Assembly: GCA_016271365.2 (NCBI GenBank)
Contig: CM028132.1
Span: 1,182,017,001-1,182,081,000, forward strand
Reading direction: 5' to 3'
Source: Neoceratodus forsteri
Lineage: Eukaryota; Chordata; Ceratodontiformes; Ceratodontidae
Length of the DNA stretch: 64,000 nucleotides
In this document: positions 33,501 through 42,999 of the stretch, one piece after another
How positions within the stretch are numbered: the stretch's first letter is position 1
Layout: each line of letters starts with the position of its first letter
Notes under the pieces: generated by a model
What the model saw: only the letters and a program-made list of their open reading frames with translations
Told to the model about the DNA's origin: nothing
The model's database searches: none
Translations under genes and position numbers: made by a program

Positions 33501-33570
33501 ATTTTCAATCACAAGGGTGAGGTGTGCATATTTATGGAACCCACACACCACACCCTTGTGACTGAAAATG
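33501..33570. repeat. Short hairpin adjoining PLE-1
   Basis: ATTTTCAATCACAAGGGTGAGGTGTG and CACACCACACCCTTGTGACTGAAAAT are near-perfect inverted repeats around a 16-bp loop. Confidence 0.75.
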
Positions 33571-33616
33571 TAATTATCAGTGTAGCACCAGGTTGTGCAT
33601 TAGAGAAGGAATGAGT

Positions 33617-34457
33617 TGCCCAAATATCTTAAACGGCTACACACCCTCTCCAACAAAGGAGAAATGCTGCTAGAATTTCAAGGTAAGTTTCCTTTTATTT
33701 CTTGCATCTTCCACCACACCAGCAGAGAAACAACTTGAAGCCAAGTGGTGATAAAACACCACTACCTTATGTTTCACCCTCACCCATAGGGGGCTTCATC
33801 AGAGGATAAAGAACTTAAACTGTGGTTTTTATTTAAATCTTTTTTCACCAATGGCGTGTTCACAACACTCACATGTTATTAATCAGTTAATTAATCTAAT
33901 CAACCACAGATTAAACCCAACAGTGGAAAACCATAACAAAAAAATGTGTATAAACTTCATTTCCATATTCACACGCACATTTATATTTAGTTCATAACAT
34001 CCAAAGTCTTGAGGTGTAGAACCTAGGAGAACGCATATAAAAGGAAAGCATAAGCAGGGTGACTTTAGTGCATTACATCTTATTAAGAGTAGCATACCTT
34101 TTGTGCCTTTTCAAATCATTATGTCAGGCTGTTTCTATACTGTACATTAAGGGGATATAAGTAATGATGGAAAATAGATAAAAGATGAAGAGTTGGGGTG
34201 AGTATAGGGGAAGGGGGGATTTGGGTTTGAGGAAAAAAAGAGAGAGATGGGGAGGAGAAGAACCAGAGGAGTGGGGAAAGAAGAGAGGGAAGGGGTTTGG
34301 GACGGATTTAAAGGGGGCCAGTGAGAAGGGGGAAAGACAGGGAGGATAAAAGAAGTAGAAAGAAACAGAGGGAAAGAAAAAAGGGGAATAAATTAGATAA
34401 AAAAGTAAGAAAATATAGAGTAGTAAATAAAAAGTAGTGATAATACTATGGTTGTGG
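33617..34457 (-). repeat. PLE-1 flanking repeat (pLTR), 3' copy
   Basis: This aligns over its full length with 41990-42896, both in the same orientation. Shared blocks include CTCCAACAAAGG.(C/G)AAATGCTGCTAG, the block with GGGGGCTTCATCAGAGGATAAAG, and CATAACATCCAAAGTCTTGAGGT. Penelope-like elements often carry such terminal direct repeats. A 200-300 bp purine-rich stretch (34190-34450) lies at the inner end. A hammerhead-like core is at 33771-33802. Confidence 0.8.
33771..33802 (-). ncRNA. Hammerhead-like core motif in PLE-1 3' repeat
   Basis: The minus strand has CTGATGA, an intervening GC-rich stretch and then GTGAAAC, the order of conserved blocks in hammerhead ribozymes. These are known from terminal repeats of Penelope-like elements. 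I could not draw convincing stems I and III, so this may be a decayed or degenerate ribozyme. Confidence 0.35.
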
Positions 34458-34599
34458 GGAGGGGGGGAGAGGAGATGTGTGGTGAATGCCCAAATACACA
34501 ATACAGATTGCAACAATCCAAAATACCATATAGAGGGGTATATCATATATTTTTTTTTATTATTTAGTTGTTTAACCAGGTATAGCACACTAAGCTGAA

Positions 34600-34668
34600 A
34601 GCTTTTTTACAGGAGCGACCTGGGAGCACAAGGAGGTTAAGTGACTTTCTCAGGGTCACACAGTATAC
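34600..34668 (-). mobile_element. MIR/CORE-SINE-like fragment
   Basis: GAGGTTAAGTGACTTTCTCAGGGTCACACAG (34633-34663; given here as a motif description, key parts GGTTAAGTGACTT and GGTCACACAG) is the complement of the strongly conserved core of MIR-type SINEs. It lies in PLE-1 between the purine tract and the GIY-YIG region. Confidence 0.5.
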
Positions 34669-34739
34669 ACATATATCATATATCATACATGTATATGTAC
34701 AGAACTGGTGTCACAGGATATCAAGGTTAAGAGAGTTTA

Positions 34740-35300
34740 ACTTATTATCTTTTGCCTTTACCTCCTATTTAGGAAAGGTTTCACTTCAAATTTTCCATTA
34801 ATGCCTGGTTTCTTTAAGGCTCCTAAATGGAAGATCCATTCCTGTTCTCGTCTGTTAAGGAAATTCTCCAAATCTCCCCCTCTAATGTTTCTAGGAATTG
34901 CTTCTAATTCAGTTGCTTCTACTCTGTGTGGTATTGGGTAAAGCCTTGTATATGTGGGCCGCTATTGCATACTCCATATTATCGGTAGCTTTTTTAATGG
35001 CCTGTAGGTGTTAATTAATTCTAAATCTGAACTGTCGTTTTGTGTGGCCCACATAGAATGTACCAAAGGAGCAGTTTAATAAATAGACCCCTGCTTCAGT
35101 GTTGCAGTCTATGGCAGAGTGTATTTTTTCCATCCTCTTGGTCCTTGGATTAAAAAATTCTGTGCAGTAATTTTACAGAGGAACACACCCTACACGTACC
35201 ACACTTCCTGGTACCTAGTTTTTTTCTTATGGTTATGATGGATAATTTGCTCTGGTAGCTGTTTACTAAGCAGTTTCTCAAATTTTGGGCCTCGTCTCTA
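34740..35300 (-). pseudogene. PLE-1: GIY-YIG endonuclease domain
   Basis: On the minus strand the reading passes KCGTCRVC (a CxxC zinc-binding block near 35185-35210), CNTEAGVYLLNCSFGTFYVG (the GIY..YIG core as GVY..YVG, 35045-35110), HTKRQFRFRI, and at the C-terminus RGGDLENFLNRREQEWIFHL with the conserved glutamate region (34800-34890). GIY-YIG enzymes nick DNA to prime reverse transcription in endonuclease-bearing Penelope-like elements. Frameshifts and stops interrupt it. It follows the RT, as in Penelope, Neptune and Poseidon types. Confidence 0.8.
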
Positions 35301-35639
35301 TGAGACCTGTAATGGCCTTGTCAAGACAGGGCGTAATTGAGGTATGCCCCTTAGCACTGCTAAATTTCGTTTCACAGTCTCAACAATTTCATGTGAGCCC
35401 CCCCCCCCATGTGTAGTAATGAACATAACCAAAGGGTCAGTTTTGATTCTCCTACTTTTTGGGTGGAACATATTTTCTCTAGTCATTGCCCTTACCTCTT
35501 GTTCTAGATGATTGGCCTTATAGCCCCTTTCTAATAAATTCTGGGTTCGTTCATCTGACCTTATTTCCTACAGTTCATTGATGCCACAGTTTCTTTTAAT
35601 GTGCATGTATTGCCCTTTTGGTAAATTTTTAATCACATG

Positions 35640-35994
35640 TTTTGGATGGCAACTTGTGGCTTGTAAGACTTTGTCTGTTTTTTATACGAATCAGTGTTCA
35701 GGGGTACCATCTTCTAACTTGAAGATGGTCAGATCTAAACATTAACAGACTGTCTATGTGCTGTAACTTTAAACCTTAGATTCTGATTAGTACTTTCTAA
35801 ATAATAGATAAAGGCTTGTAACTCTTCCTCAGATCCCTGCCATATAATCAGCAAATCATCTGTGTAGCATTTGTACAGATCAGTTTTGTTGAAAAAATGA
35901 TTTCTAGATTTGTTAGACACAAACATATCCTCCCACTCTCTGAGATGCATATTGGCCAAACTCGGGGCAAGTGTTGCCCCCATTGCTGTACTCT
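35640..35994 (-). pseudogene. PLE-1: RT palm fragment (3' half)
   Basis: The frame from 36055 down to 35735 reads KSTAMGATLAPSLANMHL, YKCYTDDLLIIWQGSEEELQ and STNQNLRFKVTAH. 'GTAMG..fAPs.AN' and 'YiDD..iiw.g' are Penelope-like RT motifs, related to telomerase RT; YTDD keeps both catalytic aspartates. The 5' end of this piece is cut by CR1-4 at about 35995; the remainder of the RT is at 39830-40600. Confidence 0.85.
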
Positions 35995-38000
35995 TACATA
36001 GAAACATAGACCTTAATGGCAGATAAGAACCACTTGGCCCATCTAGTCTGCCCATTTCCCTACCTACAGGATAAGCTGCAGATCCTAGTTAACCAACAGC
36101 CTATTTCTTCTTACCCCCCACAAGAATTGCCTTATTTCTGTCCCATGTATTCTTGAATTCTCCCACAGTTTTAGACCCCACAGCCTTCTCAGGAAGGCTG
36201 TTCCATGCATCCACCACCCTCTCTGTGAAAAATACTTCTCACATTGCCACTGAACCGCCTCCCATCTTTAAATTGTGTCCCTTGTTCTTGCACATCTCTT
36301 TTCTGAAAGATGCTACCCTCTTGGACTTTGTTGATTCCACTGAGGTACTTAAAAGTTTCTATCATGTCCCCTCTCCTCCTTTCCTCAAAGGTATACATAT
36401 TAAGCTCCTTTAGCCTCTCCTCAGTATGGCTTCTCTTGCAGACCCTGCACCATTTTAGTTGCCCTCCTCTGGACTACCTCTATCCTGTCTATGTCCTTGC
36501 TGAGATGGGGTCTCCAGAACTGGATGCAGTACTCCAGATGGGGTCTCACCAACTGTCTGTACAGAGGGATAATAACTTCCTGTTTTCTGCTGGTGATGCC
36601 TCTCCCTATACATCCCAGTATACCCCAGCCCTCCCTACTGCCTTCTCACATTGCTTGCTAACCTTAAGGTCATCTGATATGATTACCCCCAGGTCCCTTT
36701 CCATTTTTGTTGTTGTTACTACCCCCAATTGTGTAATCTTCCCCTAGGTTTTTGTTTCCCAGGTGCATTATTTTGCACTTCTTTGCATTAAATCCAAGCT
36801 GCCATACTTCTGACCATTCCTCCAACCTTGCCAAGTCCCTTCTCATCCTTTCCATGCCTCCTTGTGTATCAACCCTGTTGCAGATCTTTGTGTCATCTGC
36901 AAGAGGCATACTTTTCCTTCAGTCCTGCAATGTCACCCATAAAGACATTAAAACAGCACGGAACCAGTACTGAACCCTGCGGTACCCACTAAGTAACCCT
37001 CTTTCTTCAGCGTGGACTCCATTTACAATTACCTTCTGTGTCCTGTTGTCCAGCCAATGTTTTACGCAGGCTACCACCCTGGGACCCACTCCCAGGCTGG
37101 TTAATTTGACAATCTTTTGTGTGGAACTGTGTCAAATGCCTTGCTAAAGTCTAGGTAGGCCATGTCCACAGCCCCTCTCTGGTCTACTACTTTGGTTACC
37201 CAGCCAAAGAGATCAATTAGATTCTTCTGACATGACCTTCCCGCTGCCTTGGGTCTTGTGTCCCACTGGCCTCTAGGTACTATACATTTCTTTCCTTCAG
37301 AAGTGATTCCATCACTTTCCGTACCACAGAGGTCAAACTGACAGGTCTGTAGTTTCCTGCCTCTGTCTTGGTCCCACTTTTGTGAAGGAGAATCACATCT
37401 GCCTTCCTCCAGTCCTCAAGTACCACACCATCCTTCCATGATTTGTTAAAAAGGGTAGTCAGTGGTTTTATTAGTTCTCCCCTTAATTCTTTTAGAATTC
37501 TGGGGTGAATTCCATCAGGCCCCATTGCTTTATCCACCTTCAGTTTTAGGAGTTCTTTCAGAACCCTTTCTTCTGTGAAAGGACTGGGATCGACCCCCAA
37601 TCAAGAGTGCTTCTGTTAATTGGATTAGGCACCTCCCCTTCTCCTCTTTTGCGAATACTGAGCAGAAATATTCGTTCAGTATCCCTGCTTTTTCAGTGTT
37701 CCTCTCTGCCCACCCACCATCCATTCTATTCAGTCTCACTGTCCCTCCCTTTGTCTTTCTATGCTCCCTGATGTACCTATTAAAGGTTTTATCCCCCTTT
37801 TTAACCGAGTTGGCTATCTTTTCCTCAGTTTGGGCCTTTGCTATTCTGACTTCCCTCCCTGCTTCCTTCTGCCTTAACTGGTACAGCTCTCTGACCTGCT
37901 CCTTCTATGTTTCCTTATACTCCCTGAATGCTATCTTTTTCTCCCTGACTTTCCCCGCCACCTCTTTTGAGAACCATAGTGGCTTTTTCTTTCGTTTTGA
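35995..38000 (-). pseudogene. CR1-4: 3' tail, C-terminus and reverse transcriptase
   Basis: From the 3' end: CATAGAAACATAGA (complement of TCTATGTTTCTATG) at about 35998; the C-terminal frame 36189-36398 (ERRRGDMIETFKYLSGINKV); LADDTKICNRVDTQGG at about 36860-36905 with both catalytic aspartates; a frameshifted palm; and 37280-37600 (TEERVLKELLKLKVDKAMGP, AGNYRPVSLTSVVRKVMESL). The insertion lies within PLE-1 RT and is therefore younger. Frameshifts are frequent but motifs are well kept. Confidence 0.9.
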
Positions 38001-38014
38001 TTTGTTTATTTGCT

Positions 38015-38925
38015 TCAAACAAAGGCTTGTTGCCTCTGTGATGGCAGTTTTGATGTTCCCCATTGTTGCGTCACCCCTCCTTCTAGCCTGTTTGCTAGTG
38101 CTTTTCTAAGGCACTTTCCCATCTTGCTAAAGTCAGCCCTCCTGAAGTCCATTACCCTCACTTTTGTATGGCTTGACTCTGTAGCTGAGTTTATCATGAA
38201 CCACACTGTTTGGTGGTCACTTGTTCCCAGATGGCAACCCACTTCAAGATCCGAGATCCTCTCACTGTCCCCATTTGAGAGTACGAGGTCTAAGATTGCT
38301 CCCTCACGAGTGGGTTCTGAAACTAGCTGTCTGAGGCATGCCACCTGTAGGGCATTGAGAATGGCCCTGCCCTTAGATGTGGCTGCAGCAAATGTGCTCC
38401 AGTTAACATCTGGTATATTCGGGTCTCCCATCAACAGTATCTCCCCTTTCTCTGCATCCTAAAAATGCCTTCTATCATATCCTTGTCCATTCCCTTCCCC
38501 TGACATGGGGGTCTGTAATCAACCCCTGTGCGGACTGTGGTGCCATTTCCAGTCTCTAAGGTGACCCACAGTGCCTCCTCTCCTCCCTGTTTACTCTTTT
38601 GTTTAGTTGCTTTTATCCCTTCCTTTATAGAGAGAGCTACTCCTCCCCCTCTTCTCCCCTCCCTGTCTCTCCTGTAGGTTATGTACCCTGGTATGTTAAC
38701 ATCCCAGTCATGGTTCTCTGTGTACCATGTTTCTGTGACTGCTACGATATCCAGGCATCCCTCTTCCATCAAGGCCGTCAGTTCAGGGAGCTTTTTGCCC
38801 AGACTACGGGCATTGGTACTCATTACCCTCCATTTCCTGATGGCCTTACTCCTTTTTGCCTCATCCCTGTCCTTATTGCCTTTGTCACTTTCTCCCTTTA
38901 CCCCTGCCCTACTCCCTATCGACAT
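38015..38925 (-). pseudogene. CR1-4: endonuclease domain of ORF2
   Basis: Two overlapping frames (38431-38925 and 38015-38434) give a complete APE-type endonuclease: RVMSTNARSLGKKLPELTAL, LDIVAVTETWYTENHDWD, GDPNIPDVNWST (GDFN block, with F replaced by P), EGAILDLVLSNGDSERISDL and GTSDHQTVWF. Frame shift occurs near 38430-38440. The start codon could be that at 38925 (MSIGSRAGVKGE), in a basic linker after ORF1. Confidence 0.9.
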
Positions 38926-39014
38926 CTCTATCTTGGTGTTTACCTCACTTACTACCCTGACTTTTTTGGGGGGGCTTGGATTTCCCTGCTCCTTTCCAGT
39001 GCCTCACCCCTTGG

Positions 39015-39540
39015 TTAGTTTATATGCTTGCCAATGAAGCATTTAAATCTATCACCTAGGATCCTGGTTCCCCTCCTGGACAGATGCAGCCCATCATGCC
39101 AGTATAGGCCTGCATCATTCCAGGTGGACCCCCAGTCCCCAGTGAAGCCAAATCCCTGAGCTCTGCACCAGTTTTTCAACCACTGATTGAATCCCATGGT
39201 GTGGAACACCTAGCCTCACCCTCGACATACAGACAGGCAGCACCTCTGAGAAGGTTACTGTGCGTGCTGCTTGTCTAAGGCCCCTCCCCAATTCCACAAA
39301 CTCTTCCTGCACTGCTGTGATCCCTTTCCTAGCCAGGTCATTTGTACCTAGGTGGACAATGACATCCAGCTCCCTCCCCTGTGCAGCTGCTCCAGCGATC
39401 CTGAGGATTCGCTCCCTGTCCCTCCAAGCCATGGCGCCAAGCAGTCACCTTACCTTCTTCCCCCAGTTCTACCTTCCTAACAATGGAGTCCCCCACCAGG
39501 AGTTGTTTCTGTGCAATCTAATTACATTTAGAAAGATCTA
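39015..39540 (-). pseudogene. CR1-4: ORF1 SGNH esterase-like protein (C-terminal part)
   Basis: The minus strand shows all three catalytic blocks of an SGNH hydrolase: KQLLVGDSIVRKVE (GDS, near 39490), DVIVHLGTNDLARKG (GxND, near 39350) and YWHDGLHLSRRGTRILGDR (DxxH, near 39080). It lies immediately 5' of ORF2 as in CR1. Frameshifts separate the blocks. The N-terminal region of ORF1 is missing; sequence beyond 39540 is a fold-back repeat. Confidence 0.85.
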
Positions 39541-39616
39541 TTAAGTAGGGGGAGTGGCTTAGCTAGAGGAAAGCTTGATTTAAACACTGCCCTAGATAGA
39601 TTTTGCCAGAGGCTTG

Positions 39617-39823
39617 GCAGAGAACACCAGGAGGAAGGAGTGCTGTGTGACTAGACTTAACTGCTCAGATAATCATTCACTTTAGCTAACTCAAACACAC
39701 TAATTTTTTTTGTGTTTTTTTTTTTACCCTAAATTGAAGGTCCCAGTAGAAGAGTTCTACTTCTTTAGTCCCAGTAGAGCAGTCCAGTCACACAGCACTC
39801 CTTCCTCCTGGTGTTCTCTGACA
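39617..39823. repeat. Fold-back repeat at the CR1-4 5' junction
   Basis: GAGAACACCAGGAGGAAGGA(GTGCTGTGTGACT) at 39617 onward is the reverse complement of the stretch ending at about 39823, giving arms of about 38 bp around 125 bp that include a T-rich run. It sits between the CR1-4 ORF1 remnant and resumed PLE-1 sequence. It is either a MITE or a product of 5' inversion at insertion. Confidence 0.7.
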
Positions 39824-39829
39824 ACCATC

Positions 39830-40600
39830 TTTATTTGTCTGTATACCTTGTCTTCAAACATAAAAACATTGTTCGAGTATAATTTCAGTCAAGTTAATCA
39901 GCATGTTAATTTTTTCTTGTGAGAAATCTGTGTGCTTCATTAAATGGTACTCAATAGCCTGTAGTCAACCTTCATGAGGAATGTTGGTGTATAGTGACTC
40001 TACAGCCATTGTTACCAGTAGCCAATCCTGTTCTCAGTGTATCTCATTCTCAATCTCCAGCACCTGACTCTTGTCCCCAAGCTAGCTTCTTATTCTAGGG
40101 ACAATAGGTCTAAGGAAGCTATCTACAAATTTTGAGAGGAGTTCTGTAGCCCACCCGATACCAGAGACGATAGGTCACCCTGGTGGATTAGTTGGATTTT
40201 TGTGAATCTTGGGGAGAGTGTGAAATACAGACTTTATTGGGTTCTGTACTGTGAAGAAAAAAAGTTCATTAGTGGAAATAAGGTCTTCTGATGCAAGTCC
40301 AGTAGATACATTTCTATATCTTTTATTTTTTTATTTCGTTGGTGGAGTCATATGTGAGGAGTGTATAAAACTGACTATCTGCTGTCTGTATACCTCTTTA
40401 GTATAGTTATCGACACTCTGAATAACGATACTCCCACACTTATCAGCCAGTTTTATCACTATATTTCTATCCTCTCTTAATTTTTGGATTGCCTGTCTTT
40501 CTTGAATACTTAAATTATAGTAAGACATGCTTGGTGTACACTGATATAGTTGGTTCAAATCATTCGTGCAATAATCAAGAAAAGTTTATACTCTGGTGGA
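39830..40600 (-). pseudogene. PLE-1: RT 5' half
   Basis: On the minus strand 40331-40558 reads YNLSIQERQAIQKLREDRNI and VIKLADKCGSIVIQSVDNY, the 'NLs..E..ai..L..d..ivIkpADKgg' block that opens PLE reverse transcriptases. Further down (about 39900-40000) it reads ESLYTNIPHEG and LQAIEYHLMKHTDFSQEKI, the motif A region. It joins the palm fragment at 35994 once CR1-4 is removed. Confidence 0.8.
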
Positions 40601-40699
40601 GTGGAGGGCAGAAAGTAGATTGTTGCACACTCTCGGTCATGGCTTTGTAATAATGCATTGCTACTATCATCTGAATCAGGGGATACACTTTCTGTAATA

Positions 40700-41850
40700 G
40701 AGCTCTGACTACTCATTTCCTGTCTGTTAGCATTTTTATCTGAAAAAAATACTTATTCAATTTTCGAGCAAACTTTTGAATGTCTATAAAAGCAGAAAAT
40801 TCAGTATTTCTAAAAGTAGGCACAAAAGAGAGTCCCAATGAAAGTACCTTTTGTTGTAGTTCACTTAGTTCAGTCTCTGTTAGATTAACAACAGTTAGTA
40901 GTGATTTTTTGCAGGCATCGCTCTGCCGAAACCCCTGCCTCTTCTGTTTCCTGTGCCACCTCTTGCCCCCCCACATGTCCTCTTGCATTCCTGTGTTGTT
41001 CCTTGAATATGAAGCGGGTCTGTCGTGTGCTCCTCCTGGGGCCGCTGCTCCAAGGAGGAACTGCCGCTAAAAAAGGACCTCATTCTGTGTCAGTATCCTC
41101 AGGTTATCAGGCACTCTCGCCTGTGCTATAATCCTGTCCCACATTCTCAGTTCTGCGGAATAGTGATCTAGGTGTCAAGGGTGCAGTCTGTGCCTCCTCA
41201 TTCGATCCAGTCCCTGCTGAAGTGGGCATTGATTTCTTTTTCCAATTAAATATACGGTTTTGTGCGTGATCGTTAGTGTCCCTGATAAACTTATTCTTCT
41301 TCTGGTACTGTATTTTACTATCATAGGACTGAAGGTACTTTTTGAACTTGTCTTCACATCTGTTGAAATCAGGATGATTCTTAAATGTACATACCTTTAG
41401 TTCCTGTTCTTTGATACTTTCTTGCAACTCGGTCTCTGTCTCCTGGCTGTAGTTCACAATCAGTTCCATAAGTGGGATAGAGGCCGTTTGTAGGGTAAAG
41501 TCCCATTTCTTAATAAATGCTGCATTATCATTACTGAATGTTGGGCGTTTCGGGAGACGTAGGCCACGGGTACTCGTTGAACTTTCACATATGCTTGCAT
41601 AGTCTGGCATTGCCAAAACAGACGTCGGGTTCTTGTTGAGAGTTTCTCGAGGGTGAAAAAGGCCTCTCAAAAGCTGTTCTGTGGATCCGATGCTGCCATT
41701 GTCTCAGGTTCCCCCACAGTGGCAAACACTGCTTGTATCGTGCTCTCCTCTCTGTGGTTCCCCTCCGGATATAAGGATGAAAAAATGCTGTTGCCTCCAT
41801 TCATCGCTCCCGTGTCATTCTCCACTCTATTTTCCATCGTGTTTGCTTAG
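40700..41850 (-). pseudogene. PLE-1: N-terminal region upstream of the RT
   Basis: Frames 40713-40988 (NLTETELSELQQKVLSLGLS, FVPTFRNTEFSAFIDIQKFA) and 41107-41670 (LQTASIPLMELIVNYSQETE, ending in a basic and polar tail) give the N-terminal extension of PLE ORFs, with the 'LslGLsFvPt...f..D...F.Rkl' signature before RT. The 41107-41670 frame (187 codons, uninterrupted) is rich in E, Q and K and looks helical. The start codon is not certain. Confidence 0.7.
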
Positions 41851-41989
41851 GTGGTACGAATTCCCTTTGACTTGGAGATTTTTCTTTCCTCGTGTAGAGT
41901 ATTGCAGCCCATGCTCAACCCAGGATACGAAAGTGAGTAAGCAGTAGTGGTGAGCACACGGGACTGTGGTGCAGCTCGGTAATACTAGT

Positions 41990-42896
41990 AGTCCAAATAG
42001 CTTAAACAGCTGCACGCACTCTCCAACAAAGGCCAAATGCTGCTAGAATTTCAAGGTAAGTTTCCTTTTATTTCTTTCATCTTCCACCGCACCAGCAGAG
42101 AAACAATTTAAAGAAGCCAAGTGGTGATAAAACACCACTACCTTACGTTTCACCCCCACCCATAGGGGGCTTCATCAGAGGATAAAGAACTTAAACTGTG
42201 GTTTGTTATTTAAATCTTTTTTTACCAATGGCGTGTTCACAACACTCGCACGTCATTTTAATCAGTTAATTAATCTAATCAACCACAGATTACACCCAAC
42301 AATGGAAAGCCATAACAAAAATTTTTTTTTTTAAATAAATTTCATTTCCATGTTCACATGCACATTTATATTTAGTTCATAACATCCAAAGTCTTGAGGT
42401 ATAGAACCTAGAAGAACGCATATGAAAGGAAAGCGTAAGCAGGGTGACTTTAGTGCATTACATCTTATTAAGAGCAGCATACCTTTTGTGCCTTTTCAAA
42501 TCATTATGTCAGGCTGTTTCAATACTGTACATTAAGGGGATATAAGTAATGATGGAAAATAGATAAAAGACAAAAGACAAAAAAAGATGAAGAGTTGGGA
42601 TGAGGATAGGGAAGGGTTTTGGGTTTGAGGAAAAAAGGGAGATTGGGAGAGAAAGAACCAAAGGAGTGGGAAAAAGAAGAGAAGGGGAGAAGGGAGGAGG
42701 AAAGGGGTTTAGATGGGTTGAGGGTAGGGAAGAGGGGTTGGAGAGGGATTTAGAGGGGGCGGTAGGAAGGGGAAGCCAAGGAAGAAAAAAAGAAGTAGAA
42801 AGAAACAGAAGGGAAAGAAAAAAGGTGAAAATTAAATAAAAAAAGTAAGAAAATATAGAGTAGTAAATAAAAAGTGGTGATTATACTGTAGTTGCC
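41990..42896 (-). repeat. PLE-1 flanking repeat (pLTR), 5' copy
   Basis: A direct repeat of 33617-34457 on the far side of the PLE-1 coding region, with the same hammerhead-like core (42147-42178) and the same purine-rich tract (42590-42840). The two repeats differ by substitutions and several indels, so the element is not recent. Terminal sequence similarity ends at about 42896. Confidence 0.8.
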
Positions 42897-42917
42897 TCAG
42901 GATGTCCTAGTTTCCAG

Positions 42918-42982
42918 TTGCCTTGGTAGTCCTGCTGGTAGCGCAGCTGGAATGGTACGTTCAAGTCCCAGCTAAGGCACTT
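42918..42982 (+). tRNA. tRNA-like pseudogene fragment
   Basis: GCCTTGG..CTAAGGC can form a 7-bp acceptor-like stem. Between them are GCTGGTAGCGC (D-arm-like) and GTTCAAGTCC (T-loop-like), and a T-run follows. It is too short for an intact tRNA and the T-stem does not pair, so it is a pseudogene or SINE head at best. Confidence 0.25.
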
Positions 42983-42999
42983 ATTTTTTTTTCTCTTCT

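Noticed and set aside
34124..34588. 154-codon minus-strand frame with hydrophobic and proline-rich runs
   Set aside because: It arises from the purine-rich tract of the PLE-1 repeat; low complexity, no domain.
37696..39037. Several long plus-strand frames
   Set aside because: They are antisense of CR1-4 ORF2, whose motifs read on the minus strand.
42600..42839. 79-codon glycine-, arginine- and glutamate-rich frame
   Set aside because: Product of the purine tract in the PLE-1 5' repeat; low complexity.
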